Part shown: piece after piece, positions 8,753 through 17,598 of the stretch
How positions within the stretch are numbered: position 1 is the first letter of the stretch
How the letters are laid out: each line of letters begins with the position of its first letter
Assembly (NCBI RefSeq): GCF_008360935.1
Contig: NZ_SRXO01000028.1
Coordinates: forward strand, 1-64,000
DNA: 64,000 bases
From: Siccirubricoccus phaeus
GTDB taxonomy: Bacteria > Pseudomonadota > Alphaproteobacteria > Acetobacterales > Acetobacteraceae
Direction of reading: 5' to 3'
Notes under the pieces: model-generated
What the model was told of the DNA's origin: nothing
Seen by the model: the letters and a program-made list of their open reading frames with translations, nothing else
The model's database searches: none
Program-made: the position numbers and the translations under genes

Positions 8753-9796
8753 ATGAGGGTCGGCATCAGCGGCATGGGCCGCATCGGGCGGCTGGCGCTG
8801 CGCGCCGCGATGGGCGCGGCGGATCGGCTGGAGGAGGACCCACGGCGGGGCAACCGGCTGGAGGTCGTCCACCTCAACGAGATCAAGGGCGGCGCCACGG
8901 CCACCGCCCACCTGATCGAGTTCGACAGCGTGCAGGGCCGCTGGCGCGCGCCGATCGCGGCGGAGGGCCGGGACGCCATTCGCATCGGCGACCGGCGCCT
9001 CTCCTTCTCCGAGCAGTCTCATCCGGCCGAGATTCCCTGGGGCGATCTGGGTGTGGACGTCGTGCTGGAATGCACCGGCAAGTTCCTCGACCCCGAGGCG
9101 ATCGGGGGGCACCTAAAGCGCGGCGCGAAGCGGGTGATCGTGGCGGCGCCGGTGAAGTTCGACAGCGTGCTGAACGTGGTCGTCGGCGTGAACCACCACC
9201 TCTACGACCCCGCGCGGCACCCGATCGTCACCGCGGCGTCCTGCACCACGAACTGCCTCGCCCCGGTGGTGAAGGTGGTGCACGAGGCGATCGGCATCCG
9301 CCACGGCCAGATCACCACTATCCACGACCCGACCAACACCAACGTGGTGACCGACGCCCCGCACAAGGACCTGCGGCGGGCGCGGTCCGCGATGCTCTCG
9401 CTCCAGCCGACCACGACGGGCAGCGCGACCGCGATAGCGCTGATCTACCCGGAGCTGAAGGGCAAGCTGAACGGCCATGCGGTGCGCGCGCCGGTGCTGA
9501 ACGCCAGCCTGACTGACTGCGTCTTCGAGATGGCCCGGGAGACCTCGGCCGAGGAGGTCAACGCGCTGTTCCACGCCGCCGCCGCGGGCCCGCTCGCCGG
9601 CATCCTGGGCTACGAGGCGCGGCCGCTGGTCAGCGCCGACTACGCCCGCGACACCCGCAGTTCCATCGTGGACGCGCCGAGCACCCTGGTCACCGATGGC
9701 ACGCTGCTGAAGGTCTACGCCTGGTACGACAACGAGATGGGCTACGCCTGCCGCATGGTGGACCTCGCCTGCCACATTGCCGAGGCAGGGATCTGA
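8753..9796 (+). CDS. gap: ArsJ-associated glyceraldehyde-3-phosphate dehydrogenase
   Basis: A complete 347-residue GAPDH. It has the NAD-binding start GMGRIGR, the active-site segment ASCTTNC with Cys164, and the C-terminal [15 protein letters not shown]. Its place directly before arsJ marks it as the partner that forms 1-arseno-3-phosphoglycerate from glyceraldehyde 3-phosphate and arsenate. ArsJ then exports that unstable product, giving As(V) resistance without reduction. It starts 23 bp after the arsRC stop with GGGAG ahead of the ATG. Confidence 0.88.
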   Translation: MRVGISGMGRIGRLALRAAMGAADRLEEDPRRGNRLEVVHLNEIKGGATATAHLIEFDSVQGRWRAPIAAEGRDAIRIGDRRLSFSEQSHPAEIPWGDLGVDVVLECTGKFLDPEAIGGHLKRGAKRVIVAAPVKFDSVLNVVVGVNHHLYDPARHPIVTAASCTTNCLAPVVKVVHEAIGIRHGQITTIHDPTNTNVVTDAPHKDLRRARSAMLSLQPTTTGSATAIALIYPELKGKLNGHAVRAPVLNASLTDCVFEMARETSAEEVNALFHAAAAGPLAGILGYEARPLVSADYARDTRSSIVDAPSTLVTDGTLLKVYAWYDNEMGYACRMVDLACHIAEAGI

Positions 9797-9800
9797 CGGG

Positions 9801-11063
9801 ATGAGCAGCAGCGCCGCCGTCCCGTCCTCCTCGGGGACCCGCAACTACGCCATCGTCACCGCGGCCTATTGGGGCTTCACGCTGACCGACGGCGCGCTGC
9901 GGATGCTGGTGCTGCTGCACTTCTTCCGCCTCGGCTATTCGCCCTTCACGCTGGCCTTCCTGTTCCTGCTCTACGAGGCCGCAGGGATCGGTGCGAACCT
10001 GATCGGCGGCTGGCTGGCGACGCGGTTCGGCATCGCGCGCATGCTGGCCGTCGGGCTGACCACGCAGATCGCCGGCTTCCTGCTGCTCTCGGTGGTCTCG
10101 CCCGCCTGGTCGGCCGCCCTCTCGGTCGCTTGGGTAGTCGCAGCGCAGGGTATCTGCGGTGTGGCGAAGGACCTGACCAAGACGGCGAGCAAGAGCGCGA
10201 TCAAGCTGACCGCCGGCGGGGCGTCCGGGCGTCTGTTCAAGTGGGTGGCGTTCTTCACCGGCAGCAAGAACGCCATGAAGGGCTTCGGCTTTTTCCTCGG
10301 TGGCCTGCTGCTGGAGGCGCTGGGCTTCCGGGGCGCGCTGTGGGCCATGGCGGCTGCGCTGGGCGTGATCCTCGCCGGCGTGGTGCTGTCGCTCCCGCCA
10401 ATGATGGGGAGGGCGAAGGCGTCGAAGTCCGCACGGGAGCTTTTCTCGAAGAACCGCGGTGTGAACTTGATGGCGGCCGCACGGGTGTTCCTGTTCAGCG
10501 CGCGGGACGTGTGGTTCGTGGTCGGCCTGCCGGTCTTTCTCTATGCCTCAGGGTGGACGTTCACCATGGTCGGCGGCTTCCTCGCGGCGTGGACGATCGG
10601 CTACGGCATGGTCCAGGCGGCCGCTCCGGCCTTCGTCCGGCGCAGCGCTGACGGCTTGTCGGCGGAGGTTCCCTCCGCGCGCGCTTGGTCCCTGGCGCTG
10701 ACTGCCGTGCCCGCGGTGCTCGCCGCGATGATGATCGCAGGCGTGCCGGCGCCCGAGTTCTTCGTGCCGGCGGGACTTTGCGTCTTCGGCGTCCTCTTCG
10801 CGGTGAACTCCTCGGTGCACTCGTATCTGGTGCTGGCCTACGCCGGCAGCGAGAAGGCGGCGGAGGACGTGGGCTTCTACTACGCTGCCAACGCGGCTGG
10901 CCGCTTCGGGGGGATCCTGCTTTCTGGGCTTCTTTATGAACTGGCTGGCCTCACCGGCTGCTTGATCGGCGCGTCGACGCTGCTGGCAGTCTGCTGGGCG
11001 ATCACGCTCGCCTTCCCGCTCCGGCGGGATCATGCGGCCGTCGCCGGCGCCGTCGCAAAATGA
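9801..11063 (+). CDS. arsJ: ArsJ organoarsenical (1-arseno-3-phosphoglycerate) exporter
   Basis: A 420-residue MFS permease with the features of ArsJ: the N-terminus RNYAIVTAAYWGFTLTDGAL, many membrane segments, and immediate linkage to the GAPDH gene (4-bp gap). It exports 1-arseno-3-phosphoglycerate, which breaks down outside to arsenate. ATG 9801 is chosen over an upstream ATG at 9777, which lies inside the GAPDH gene. It ends the arsenic operon. Confidence 0.88.
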   Translation: MSSSAAVPSSSGTRNYAIVTAAYWGFTLTDGALRMLVLLHFFRLGYSPFTLAFLFLLYEAAGIGANLIGGWLATRFGIARMLAVGLTTQIAGFLLLSVVSPAWSAALSVAWVVAAQGICGVAKDLTKTASKSAIKLTAGGASGRLFKWVAFFTGSKNAMKGFGFFLGGLLLEALGFRGALWAMAAALGVILAGVVLSLPPMMGRAKASKSARELFSKNRGVNLMAAARVFLFSARDVWFVVGLPVFLYASGWTFTMVGGFLAAWTIGYGMVQAAAPAFVRRSADGLSAEVPSARAWSLALTAVPAVLAAMMIAGVPAPEFFVPAGLCVFGVLFAVNSSVHSYLVLAYAGSEKAAEDVGFYYAANAAGRFGGILLSGLLYELAGLTGCLIGASTLLAVCWAITLAFPLRRDHAAVAGAVAK

Positions 11064-12060
11064 CGTGCATCAGCATCCCAGACCTCGGTCTCTGAGAGAG
11101 GCGGGTCGAGACCAGGTCTATACAATCCGGGAAGGCCAGCCTCGGGCGTTCTACCGCTAGCTATGACCTCCATAGCGACCATTGCGAATTGACACTATTC
11201 GGTTAAGTATCACAGTCGACAAGCATGAGGGCAGGCTGTGGGCGACCTGGCGGGAGCGCGTGGCAGACGAGAACCAAAGGCCAGACGTGGCTTCTGGGAC
11301 TGGCGGCGGGAATACCGCACCGGTGATCGGCGGAGCTAGGGAGGTGCCCTCGGGGGGCCGTATTCCTTCTCGGACGCCACATCTTCACCGATGGGAGGGG
11401 GATGTGGTGGGGAGTGGCACGCCATCGCTGGCGGCCGGAGCTGCGCGCGGGGCGTTGTCGCTTTCGACCCAGGGCTGGTGGCCGAACGCGGTGGCGATCG
11501 GCGCCGAGGACTGTCTTGGCCTCGCCCGCCGGCCCTACATGGCGACGGAGCGCGTCCTCGCCTCCGGTACCGGCACGGCTAACGGCTACCATCCCCATCG
11601 CCCCGCCGCTGCGCGCCGTTGCCCCGCTCGCCGAGCCGCTGGTGCTCACCACGCCGACCATCGCCATGCGCCTCGCCTCCGACGACGAGGGCGCCAATCC
11701 CACCCGGCCGGGGCGCTTCACCCTCAAGGAGGAGGACGCCGCGGTATGGGACTGGAACCCGGCGGTCGATGAGCGCGTGACAGGGCGTAATCCTGTTGTG
11801 GTCCTGCTCAACCTGGGCGTCATCGCTGCACCCGCCAGCATCACGGCGGAGACGCCCCGGACGACCGCCTTTGCCGTCCTGGTCGTGTGCCGGGCCGCGG
11901 TCGGCTCCCGTATTGTCGGCCTGGAGCGCGGCAGCGGCATCGGTGCTCTACCGCAACTGCAGCAGCCGCTCCCGAAGCGGGCGGTGCCAGGACGGGTGAA
12001 AACCTGCACCGGGCTCAGGCCCACCCGGGCAGAATAATCTGCATAAGCGGAAATCTGTCT
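11064..12060. other. Gene-poor stretch after the arsenic operon
   Basis: About 1 kb without a gene I can support. Frames are open on both strands because of high GC, but none shows a family motif, a good ribosome binding site or consistent codon bias. A short plus-strand reading around 11580-11960 (RPGRFTLKEEDAAVWDWNP) looks slightly protein-like and might be a decayed gene. The composition is somewhat less GC-rich at 11064-11220. It may be the scar of the island's right boundary. Confidence 0.3.
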
Positions 12061-12104
12061 GGTGGCCCGAGAACGAAGTCCTGCGGACTTTGTCGGGCCA
12101 CTAG
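12061..12104. repeat. Short palindromic repeat (family F), inverted copy
   Basis: GGTGGCCCGAGAACGAAG, then TCCTGCGGACT, then TTGTCGGGCCACTAG. The outer arms GTGGCCCGA/TCGGGCCAC pair, making a hairpin. Related copies lie at about 35090-35129 and 49963-50003. The terminal CTAG (12101-12104) supplies the TAG stop of the small minus-strand gene that follows. Confidence 0.6.
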
Positions 12105-12316
12105 GCCGTCCCGTCGCGGTCCGGCTCCTCGGTCGCCTTCGGGTCCTCGAGGCCAGGGCGGTCCCGCCGCGTCGGGAAGACGTCGACCGGGCCGCCGAAA
12201 TCGGCGCCGCGCTCGGCGCGGTCGCCCGGCTGGGCATCCCCGGTGCCGATCGGGCGGTCGATGGTGCCGGCGGCGCGCTCACGCGGGGCAGGAGGGGGTT
12301 TCTGCGTGTCGTTCAT
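12101..12316 (-). CDS. Small hydrophilic hypothetical protein
   Basis: A 71-residue, highly charged, probably disordered protein (starts MNDTQKPPPAPRERAAG; ends PKATEEPDRDGTA). It has no hydrophobic core or known motif. Support comes from its ATG and acidic/basic composition unlike a random antisense frame, and from a stop codon (TAG at 12103-12101) formed by the end of a CTAG-ended repeat, as at three other genes in this window. No clear ribosome binding site is visible. It is divergent from the DUF1272 gene. Confidence 0.4.
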   Translation of the reverse strand: MNDTQKPPPAPRERAAGTIDRPIGTGDAQPGDRAERGADFGGPVDVFPTRRDRPGLEDPKATEEPDRDGTA

Positions 12317-12419
12317 GCCTGGGCAACGCGGGGCGGGGGGCAGGGTTCGGGCCGCGGCGGCGGTTGCCAGGGCGGGTGGGCCCGGGCGAGGCTCACGGCC
12401 TGCGAAAGGGAGGCATGCC

Positions 12420-12665
12420 ATGCTCGAACTCCGCCCCTGCTGCGAATGCTGCGGCACGGATCTGCCGCCGGAAAGCCTGGCGGCGCGCATCTGTTCCTAT
12501 GAATGCACCTTCTGCGCCGGCTGCGCGGAGGGGGTGCTGGCCGGCGCCTGCCCGAATTGCGGCGGGGAACTGGTGCGGCGGCCCATCCGCCCAGCCGCGC
12601 GGCTGCTGAAGCATCCGGCGAGCACGGTGCGGAAGGTGAAGCCGGAAGGCTGCGTGACGGCGTGA
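12420..12665 (+). CDS. DUF1272 domain protein (small zinc-ribbon-like)
   Basis: An 81-residue protein with the DUF1272 pattern: LRPCCECCGTDLPPES, ARICSYECTFCAGCAE, CPNCGGELVRRPIRPA. The Cys-X2-Cys sets suggest zinc binding; the function of the family is unknown. GGGAGG 6 bp before ATG 12420 fixes the start. It stands alone, followed by an inverted-repeat element. Confidence 0.85.
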   Translation: MLELRPCCECCGTDLPPESLAARICSYECTFCAGCAEGVLAGACPNCGGELVRRPIRPAARLLKHPASTVRKVKPEGCVTA

Positions 12666-12692
12666 GTCGGGGCGTTGCCCCGAACCCCAGCA

Positions 12693-12861
12693 GGGGGCGT
12701 TGCCCGTTGGACGACCCCCCCCCCGCGAGGGAAGGCTTCCCCCCGGACCCCGCCGTGAGTCGGATGGTTCAACCCTCGGGTCCAAACCTCACATCGGGTC
12801 CGGGGAGGGGTCCCCCGCCCTGGCGGGGGGGGGCGCACAGCGTCCAACGGGCAGCGCCCCC
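12693..12861. repeat. Inverted-repeat intergenic element (family C)
   Basis: A 169-bp element whose ends pair: GGGGGCGTTGCCCGTTGGAC on the left and GTCCAACGGGCAGCGCCCCC on the right (one mismatch). Inside lie C-rich and G-rich tracts with the recurring core TCCGGGGAGGGGTCCCC. The same design recurs at 31765-31938 and, in partial form, at 14283-14390, 27393-27540, 36541-36679, 39995-40095, 52700-52810 and 63178-63271. It fills the space between DUF1272 and the aldehyde dehydrogenase stop. Confidence 0.65.
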
Positions 12862-12869
12862 GACCTGGA

Positions 12870-14237
12870 TCATGGCTTTCCTGGAACCGAGCCCCCCAGC
12901 CCCAGCCCCAGCAGCCGCCGCACCAGCCGCAGCGCCCCCGCATCGCGCGGCGGGTCCAGCAGGCGAGAGAGGCTCCACCGCCCGTGCCGTACCCTGGCGC
13001 GCAGCAGGCTGAGCTCGCGGAACCCCGCCTCGCCGTTCCGCCGCCCGAAGCCGGAGGCGCCGGTGCCGCCGAAGGCCAGCGCCGGGAAGCCGGCATATTC
13101 CACGCAGCGCCCATGGATGATGGCGCCGCTCCGCACCGCTGCGGCCAGCCGCGCCTCCTCCGCCGCCGAGGCGCCGAAGAGGTACACCGCCAGCGGCGCC
13201 GGCCGCGCGCGGAGCCAGTCCAGCGCCGCCTCTAGCCCCGCCAGCGGCTGCAGGGCGAGCACCGGGCCGAAGATCTCCTCCTGGTGCAGCTTGTGGTCCG
13301 CTGGCGCCTCCGCCACGGCGAGGGCAAGCCGTCGCCCCGGCCCGTCCTCCCCCAGCCTTGTCAGCCGGGCGTCGGCGCAGAGTGCTTCCAGCCGCGCCGC
13401 CTGCCGGTCATTCGCCACCGCCGTCTCCGGCCGCGCGATGCCGGTGGCGCGGCAGGCGGCGAGGAAGGCCTCCCGCTCATGCCCGATCAGCAGCACGGTA
13501 TCCGGCGCGACGCAGGTCTGCCCGGCATTCAGCGCCTTGCCGGCGAGGATGGCGCGCGCCGCCTCCTCCAGCCGCGCCCCGGGCAGCACCAGGGCGGGGC
13601 ATTTCCCGCCCAGTTCCAGCGTCACCGGCACCAGGTTGCGGGCGGCGGCTTCCGCCACCTTCCGGCCGGTCGCGGTGCTGCCGGTGAAGACCAAATGGTC
13701 GAAAGGCTGGGCGGCGAATTCGGCTGAGACCTCCGGCCCGCCCTGGACGCAGCGGGCGATCTCCGGCCCCAGCGCCTCGGCCAGGATGTCGGCGATCAGC
13801 GCGGCGGTGGCGGGCGTCGCCTCGGAGGGCTTCACGAGCAGCCGGTTGCCGGCGGCGAGCGCATCGATGGCCGGCAGCAGGGCGAGCTGCACCGGGTAAT
13901 TCCATGGCGCCATGATGCCGACGATGCCCTTCGGCACCCATTCCTCCCGGGCGCGGCTGGGCCAGAAGGGGAAGGGCACGGCGACGCGACGCGGCCGGGC
14001 CCAGCGGCGGAGGTGGCGCCTGGCATGCAGGGCGGCATCCGCCACCAGCTTCACATCGGCCAGCAGCGTCTCCACCGCGCTGCGGCCGCCGAAATCGGCG
14101 TCGGCGGCGGCGGCGATCGCTTCTGCCCGGCGGCGCATGGTGGCGGCCAGGGCGGCGAGCAGGGCCCGGCGCCGTTCCAGGGAAAGCGGACCGTCCCTGG
14201 CTTCCACCTGGCGCAGCGCGGCGAGGTCGGGGAGCAT
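12870..14237 (-). CDS. Aldehyde dehydrogenase (putative C30 carotenal dehydrogenase)
   Basis: A 455-residue NAD(P)-dependent aldehyde dehydrogenase of the coniferyl aldehyde dehydrogenase-like group. Key parts are APWNYPVQLALLPAIDAL, KPSEATP, the catalytic Glu208 (TLELGGK), the nucleophile Cys242 (GQTCVAPD) and EEIFGPVL. It is shorter at the N-terminus than classical 480-500-residue enzymes. ATG 14237 has AGGGAG before it. Downstream of two CrtN-like enzymes and HpnE on the same strand, it likely oxidises a diapocarotene aldehyde to the acid, as AldH/CrtNc do; this assignment is from context. A 360-bp gap holding a repeat separates it from hpnE, so it may have its own promoter. Confidence 0.8.
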   Translation of the reverse strand: MLPDLAALRQVEARDGPLSLERRRALLAALAATMRRRAEAIAAAADADFGGRSAVETLLADVKLVADAALHARRHLRRWARPRRVAVPFPFWPSRAREEWVPKGIVGIMAPWNYPVQLALLPAIDALAAGNRLLVKPSEATPATAALIADILAEALGPEIARCVQGGPEVSAEFAAQPFDHLVFTGSTATGRKVAEAAARNLVPVTLELGGKCPALVLPGARLEEAARAILAGKALNAGQTCVAPDTVLLIGHEREAFLAACRATGIARPETAVANDRQAARLEALCADARLTRLGEDGPGRRLALAVAEAPADHKLHQEEIFGPVLALQPLAGLEAALDWLRARPAPLAVYLFGASAAEEARLAAAVRSGAIIHGRCVEYAGFPALAFGGTGASGFGRRNGEAGFRELSLLRARVRHGRWSLSRLLDPPRDAGALRLVRRLLGLGLGGSVPGKP

Positions 14238-14282
14238 GCGGCTCCCTCGCGTGGCGGGCTGGCGAAAGCAAGGAAGAAAAGA

Positions 14283-14390
14283 TCGGGGGCGCTGCCCGTT
14301 GGACGCGGTGCCTCCACCCCCCCCGCCGGGGAGCGGACCCCTCCCCGGACCCCGGTCCGAGTCCTGGAGCCGCGGGTTACACCTGCCGCC
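14283..14390. repeat. Partial family C intergenic element
   Basis: GGGGGCGCTGCCCGTTGGAC begins this stretch, followed by the C-rich tract and TCCCCGGACCCCGGTCCGAG core seen in the full elements. The second inverted arm is missing. It occupies part of the 360-bp gap between hpnE and the aldehyde dehydrogenase; the remaining bases show nothing recognisable. Confidence 0.55.
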
Positions 14391-14597
14391 TCGGAGCCTG
14401 CCGCAAAAGGGTCCCTGGCCAGCATATCGGCCAAGGCTTTTTCCTCCCGGCCAGGATTGTGGCACGCCCGCGACGGCGCCTGCCCATGCTGGAGGCACCG
14501 GCAAATTGGCGGGCTTCATGCGAACGGCATGCTGGCGCATGACTCCAGGTCGGAGAAACCCGCCGAGACGCACCGCGGGCCCTTTTGCGACAGCCCC

Positions 14598-15836
14598 TCA
14601 GGACGGCAGCCGGCCGTGCAGCGCCCTTGCCGCCGCCTGGCCGGAGAGGACCGCCGCCTCGATGGTCGCGGGCAGCACCGGCTCCGTCCAATCCCCCGCC
14701 AGCGCCAGGTTCGGCAGCGGCAGAAGGGGCGGGCGCAGCGCCGGCCCCGGCAGATGCCGCGGCGTGGCGCGGCGTTCCTTCACCACCCGGCAGGGCGGCG
14801 GTGCCTCCGGCCACTCCCCGGCCAGGCCGAAGGCCAGGGCCGCCCGGCGCAATTCCGCCCAGGCGCGCGGCGCCAGGCTCTCCTGCTCCTCCCGCGCCGC
14901 CGCATCGCCAGCGGAGACGGTGACGGAAACCCCCTCCGGCCGCACCAGCACCCATTGGCACAGCGCCGCCAGCAACCCGAGGAAGCGCACCTTCTCCTCC
15001 CCTGGCCCCTGTCCCTGCCGGGCGAAATGCAGGTTCACGATCGGGGCATAGGCGGCGGGCGTTTCCAGATGCGGCAGCAGGCGCTGGCTTTCCCAGGGCG
15101 GCGTCGCCAGCAGCACCGCATCGCCGGGGCCGAGGGCGACGGCGTCTTCCCCGAAATCCAGCGCCGCCACGCGCCCGCCCTGGGTGACGAGGCGGCGCAG
15201 CCGGGCGCCGGCGCGGAACCGCGCCCCGCCGGCTTCCAGCGCCGCCACCGCCGGCGCCACGAGATCCGGCCCCAGCCCCCGCCGCGCCACGAAGAGCCGC
15301 GTCGCCCCGCGCCCGCCCAGCCGCCGCAGCACCGCGCCGAGGCGGCGGGCGGAGGCTTCCTCCACCGGCGTGTTCAGCGCCGCCACCACCAGCGGATCGA
15401 CGAAGCCGCGGAGGAATTCCGGATGCGCCGCGAGCGCCGGTCCGACGGCGCGGTCCGGCAGCGGCAAAGCGAACTTCGCCAGCGCCAGCAGTGCGCCGGC
15501 GGAGAGCCCCGGCGGCCGCAGCGCGGGATCGCCCCAGGCGAAGGGAGAAAGGGCGACGCGGAAGGCCCTGCCATCCCGCAGATCCAGCACCGGCAGCCCG
15601 TCCGGCTCCGGCTCCACCCAGCCTTCCCGCGCCCCGATGGCGGCGAGGAAGCCCAGCGCCGCGCGGTTGGCGCCGAGCAGCGCATGGGTGCCGTTATCCG
15701 TGCCGTCCGGCAGGGCGCGGCAGCGCCCGCCCGCCTGCGGCGAGGCTTCGTGCAGCGCCACGGCGCGGCCAGCCTTGAGCAGCGCCAGCCCCGCCGCCAG
15801 CCCCGCCACCCCGGCGCCGATGATGTGGACGGTCAT
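14598..15836 (-). CDS. hpnE: Hydroxysqualene dehydroxylase HpnE
   Basis: A 412-residue FAD-dependent amine-oxidase-like enzyme. It opens with the FAD motif GAGVAGLAAGLAL and the second FAD segment AGGRCRAL, contains DNGTHALLGA, and closes with LALAGDWTEPVLPATIEAAV. These are HpnE features. It reduces hydroxysqualene to squalene, the last step of the HpnCDE route. It lies 31 bp downstream of the hpnCD fusion on the same strand. Squalene may feed hopanoids or, as the neighbours suggest, C30 carotenoids. Confidence 0.88.
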   Translation of the reverse strand: MTVHIIGAGVAGLAAGLALLKAGRAVALHEASPQAGGRCRALPDGTDNGTHALLGANRAALGFLAAIGAREGWVEPEPDGLPVLDLRDGRAFRVALSPFAWGDPALRPPGLSAGALLALAKFALPLPDRAVGPALAAHPEFLRGFVDPLVVAALNTPVEEASARRLGAVLRRLGGRGATRLFVARRGLGPDLVAPAVAALEAGGARFRAGARLRRLVTQGGRVAALDFGEDAVALGPGDAVLLATPPWESQRLLPHLETPAAYAPIVNLHFARQGQGPGEEKVRFLGLLAALCQWVLVRPEGVSVTVSAGDAAAREEQESLAPRAWAELRRAALAFGLAGEWPEAPPPCRVVKERRATPRHLPGPALRPPLLPLPNLALAGDWTEPVLPATIEAAVLSGQAAARALHGRLPS

Positions 15837-15867
15837 GCGGCGTCGCGGCCCGCCTCCGCCGCCCGCC

Positions 15868-17532
15868 TCACGCCACCCGCCCGAAGCCGAGCGCCATCCA
15901 GGCCATGCGCAGCTTCTCGCCCTTGGTCAGGCGCGGCCGCGGCCGGGGGCCGGACCAGCCGCGCGCCAGCAGCCGCTCGAACAGCCGCCGATACCCCCAC
16001 ATCATCACCGCCGCCGGCAGCAGCGCCTTCCGGTCGAACCGCCCGATCTCCTCCGCTGCCCGGGCGAAGCCCGCCTCCGCCTGCACCGCCAGCCCCTCGC
16101 AGATCGCCGCGAAATTCGGATGGCCGATGATCTCCGCTGCGGGCCCGTCCGGGATGCCCGCCGCCGCCAGCAGCGCCAGCGGCACATAGACCCGCTCCCG
16201 CTCGGCATCCTCATCCACGTCGCGCAGGATGTTGGTGAGCTGGAAGGTATGGCCCAGCGCCAGCCCGAACCCCTCCGCCTCCGGCGCGCCGAAGATCCGC
16301 ACCGCCATGGCGCCGACGCTGCCGGCGACGCGGCGGCAATAGAGGTCGAGCTCCGCCGCGGTCGTCAGCCGCAGCCGGTCCGCCGCATCCGTCTCCATGC
16401 CGGCGATCATCGCCTCGCATTCCTCGAGCGGTACGCCATAGGCCCGGCGCGCCCAGGCCAGCTCGCGGGAGAGCACGCAATCCGGCGCCATCAGCTTGCC
16501 GCGCCAGGCGGCGAGGCAGCGGCGCTTCTCCGCCTCCGGCATCGCGCCGTCGGCGATGTCGTCCACCGCGCGGCAGAAGGCATAGACCGCCCAGAGCGCG
16601 CGGCGCCTCTCGCCTTTCAGCGCCGCCATGCCGCGGGCGAAGGAGGAGCCGGCGCGGGAGACCCGGCCGGCGACGATCTCCGCTTCCGCCCGGGGCTTCC
16701 GCAGCGCCGCCAGCAGCGCCCCGGCGAAATCCGCCTTGGAGAGCGCGACGCGCCCCAGCACCGGGTCGGCGGCGCGCAGCCGCGCCAGCAGCCGCCGGGC
16801 GCAGCCGATGGTCATGGCGCTCTGGATCGCCAGCCGCCGCGCCTGGAGCAGGCGCGGCAGCGCCTCGGCGCGATCCAGCGCCTCCTCCACCCGGTCGAGC
16901 GCCGAATCCAGCACCTCCCGCCGCCGCGCCGTGTTCGCCGGGTCGAAGAACCCCGCCTCGCCGCCGGCCAGCGCCATCCAGGACTCCGGCAGGTAGATGC
17001 GGTCCAGCGCCGCGCGGTCCGGCACCAGATCCTGCAGATGGTTCAGCACCTGCAGTGCGGTGCAGAGCGCATCGGCGGCGGCATTCGCCGCCCGGTTGCC
17101 GCCATCGCCATGCAGCCGCAGCAGCATGCGCCCCACCGGGTCGGCGGAGCGGCGGCAGTAATCCTCCAGCTCCGCCCAATCCGCGTAGCGGCGCTTGGTC
17201 GCATCCTGGCGGAAGGCGGAGAGCATCAGCCGCGCCTCCTCCACCCCGACGCCGGTCTGGTGCAGCTGCCGCGCCTCGGGCACCTGCGTCTCGGGGTCGT
17301 CCAGCGCCCGCTCCATCGCGTCCAGCCGGGCGATCTTCTCCTCCGGCGGCAGGTCCGGGCTGTCGCCGATATCGTCGGCCACCCGGACGAAGCGGTAGAA
17401 GGCCATCACCTTCGCCCGCAGCGGCCTGGCCAGGATCAGCGAGGCGGTGGGGAAATTCTCGCTGTCATGGTCGCGCGTCGGCGTGGCGGCGACGGCGAGG
17501 CTGCCGGACTCGAGCTTGGTCGGTGCGGACAT
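15868..17532 (-). CDS. hpnC-hpnD: HpnC-HpnD fusion: hydroxysqualene synthase + presqualene diphosphate synthase
   Basis: A 554-residue chain with two complete squalene/phytoene synthase domains. Residues about 20-275 resemble HpnC (ENFPTASLIL; first Asp motif DDIGD at 53-57; second site degenerate, QDLVPD at 167-172). Residues about 280-554 resemble HpnD (first motif DDIAD at 324-328; second DVDED at 438-442; then RERVYVP). In most bacteria these are separate neighbouring genes, HpnD making presqualene diphosphate and HpnC turning it into hydroxysqualene. Here both sit on one polypeptide in the order HpnC-HpnD, which could channel the intermediate. Both domains have normal lengths and the reading frame is continuous. 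Confidence 0.88.
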   Translation of the reverse strand: MSAPTKLESGSLAVAATPTRDHDSENFPTASLILARPLRAKVMAFYRFVRVADDIGDSPDLPPEEKIARLDAMERALDDPETQVPEARQLHQTGVGVEEARLMLSAFRQDATKRRYADWAELEDYCRRSADPVGRMLLRLHGDGGNRAANAAADALCTALQVLNHLQDLVPDRAALDRIYLPESWMALAGGEAGFFDPANTARRREVLDSALDRVEEALDRAEALPRLLQARRLAIQSAMTIGCARRLLARLRAADPVLGRVALSKADFAGALLAALRKPRAEAEIVAGRVSRAGSSFARGMAALKGERRRALWAVYAFCRAVDDIADGAMPEAEKRRCLAAWRGKLMAPDCVLSRELAWARRAYGVPLEECEAMIAGMETDAADRLRLTTAAELDLYCRRVAGSVGAMAVRIFGAPEAEGFGLALGHTFQLTNILRDVDEDAERERVYVPLALLAAAGIPDGPAAEIIGHPNFAAICEGLAVQAEAGFARAAEEIGRFDRKALLPAAVMMWGYRRLFERLLARGWSGPRPRPRLTKGEKLRMAWMALGFGRVA

Positions 17533-17598
17533 GATGCGCGTCTCAGCCCCGGGCCATGGCGGGGCAGGGCAGGGGGCGGCGCGGCGGAGTCGAGGGCC

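Noticed and set aside
11203-12282. 359-codon minus-strand frame in the gene-poor region
   Set aside because: Ser/Arg/Thr-rich translation without motif, hydrophobic core or ribosome binding site; considered a random GC-rich open frame.
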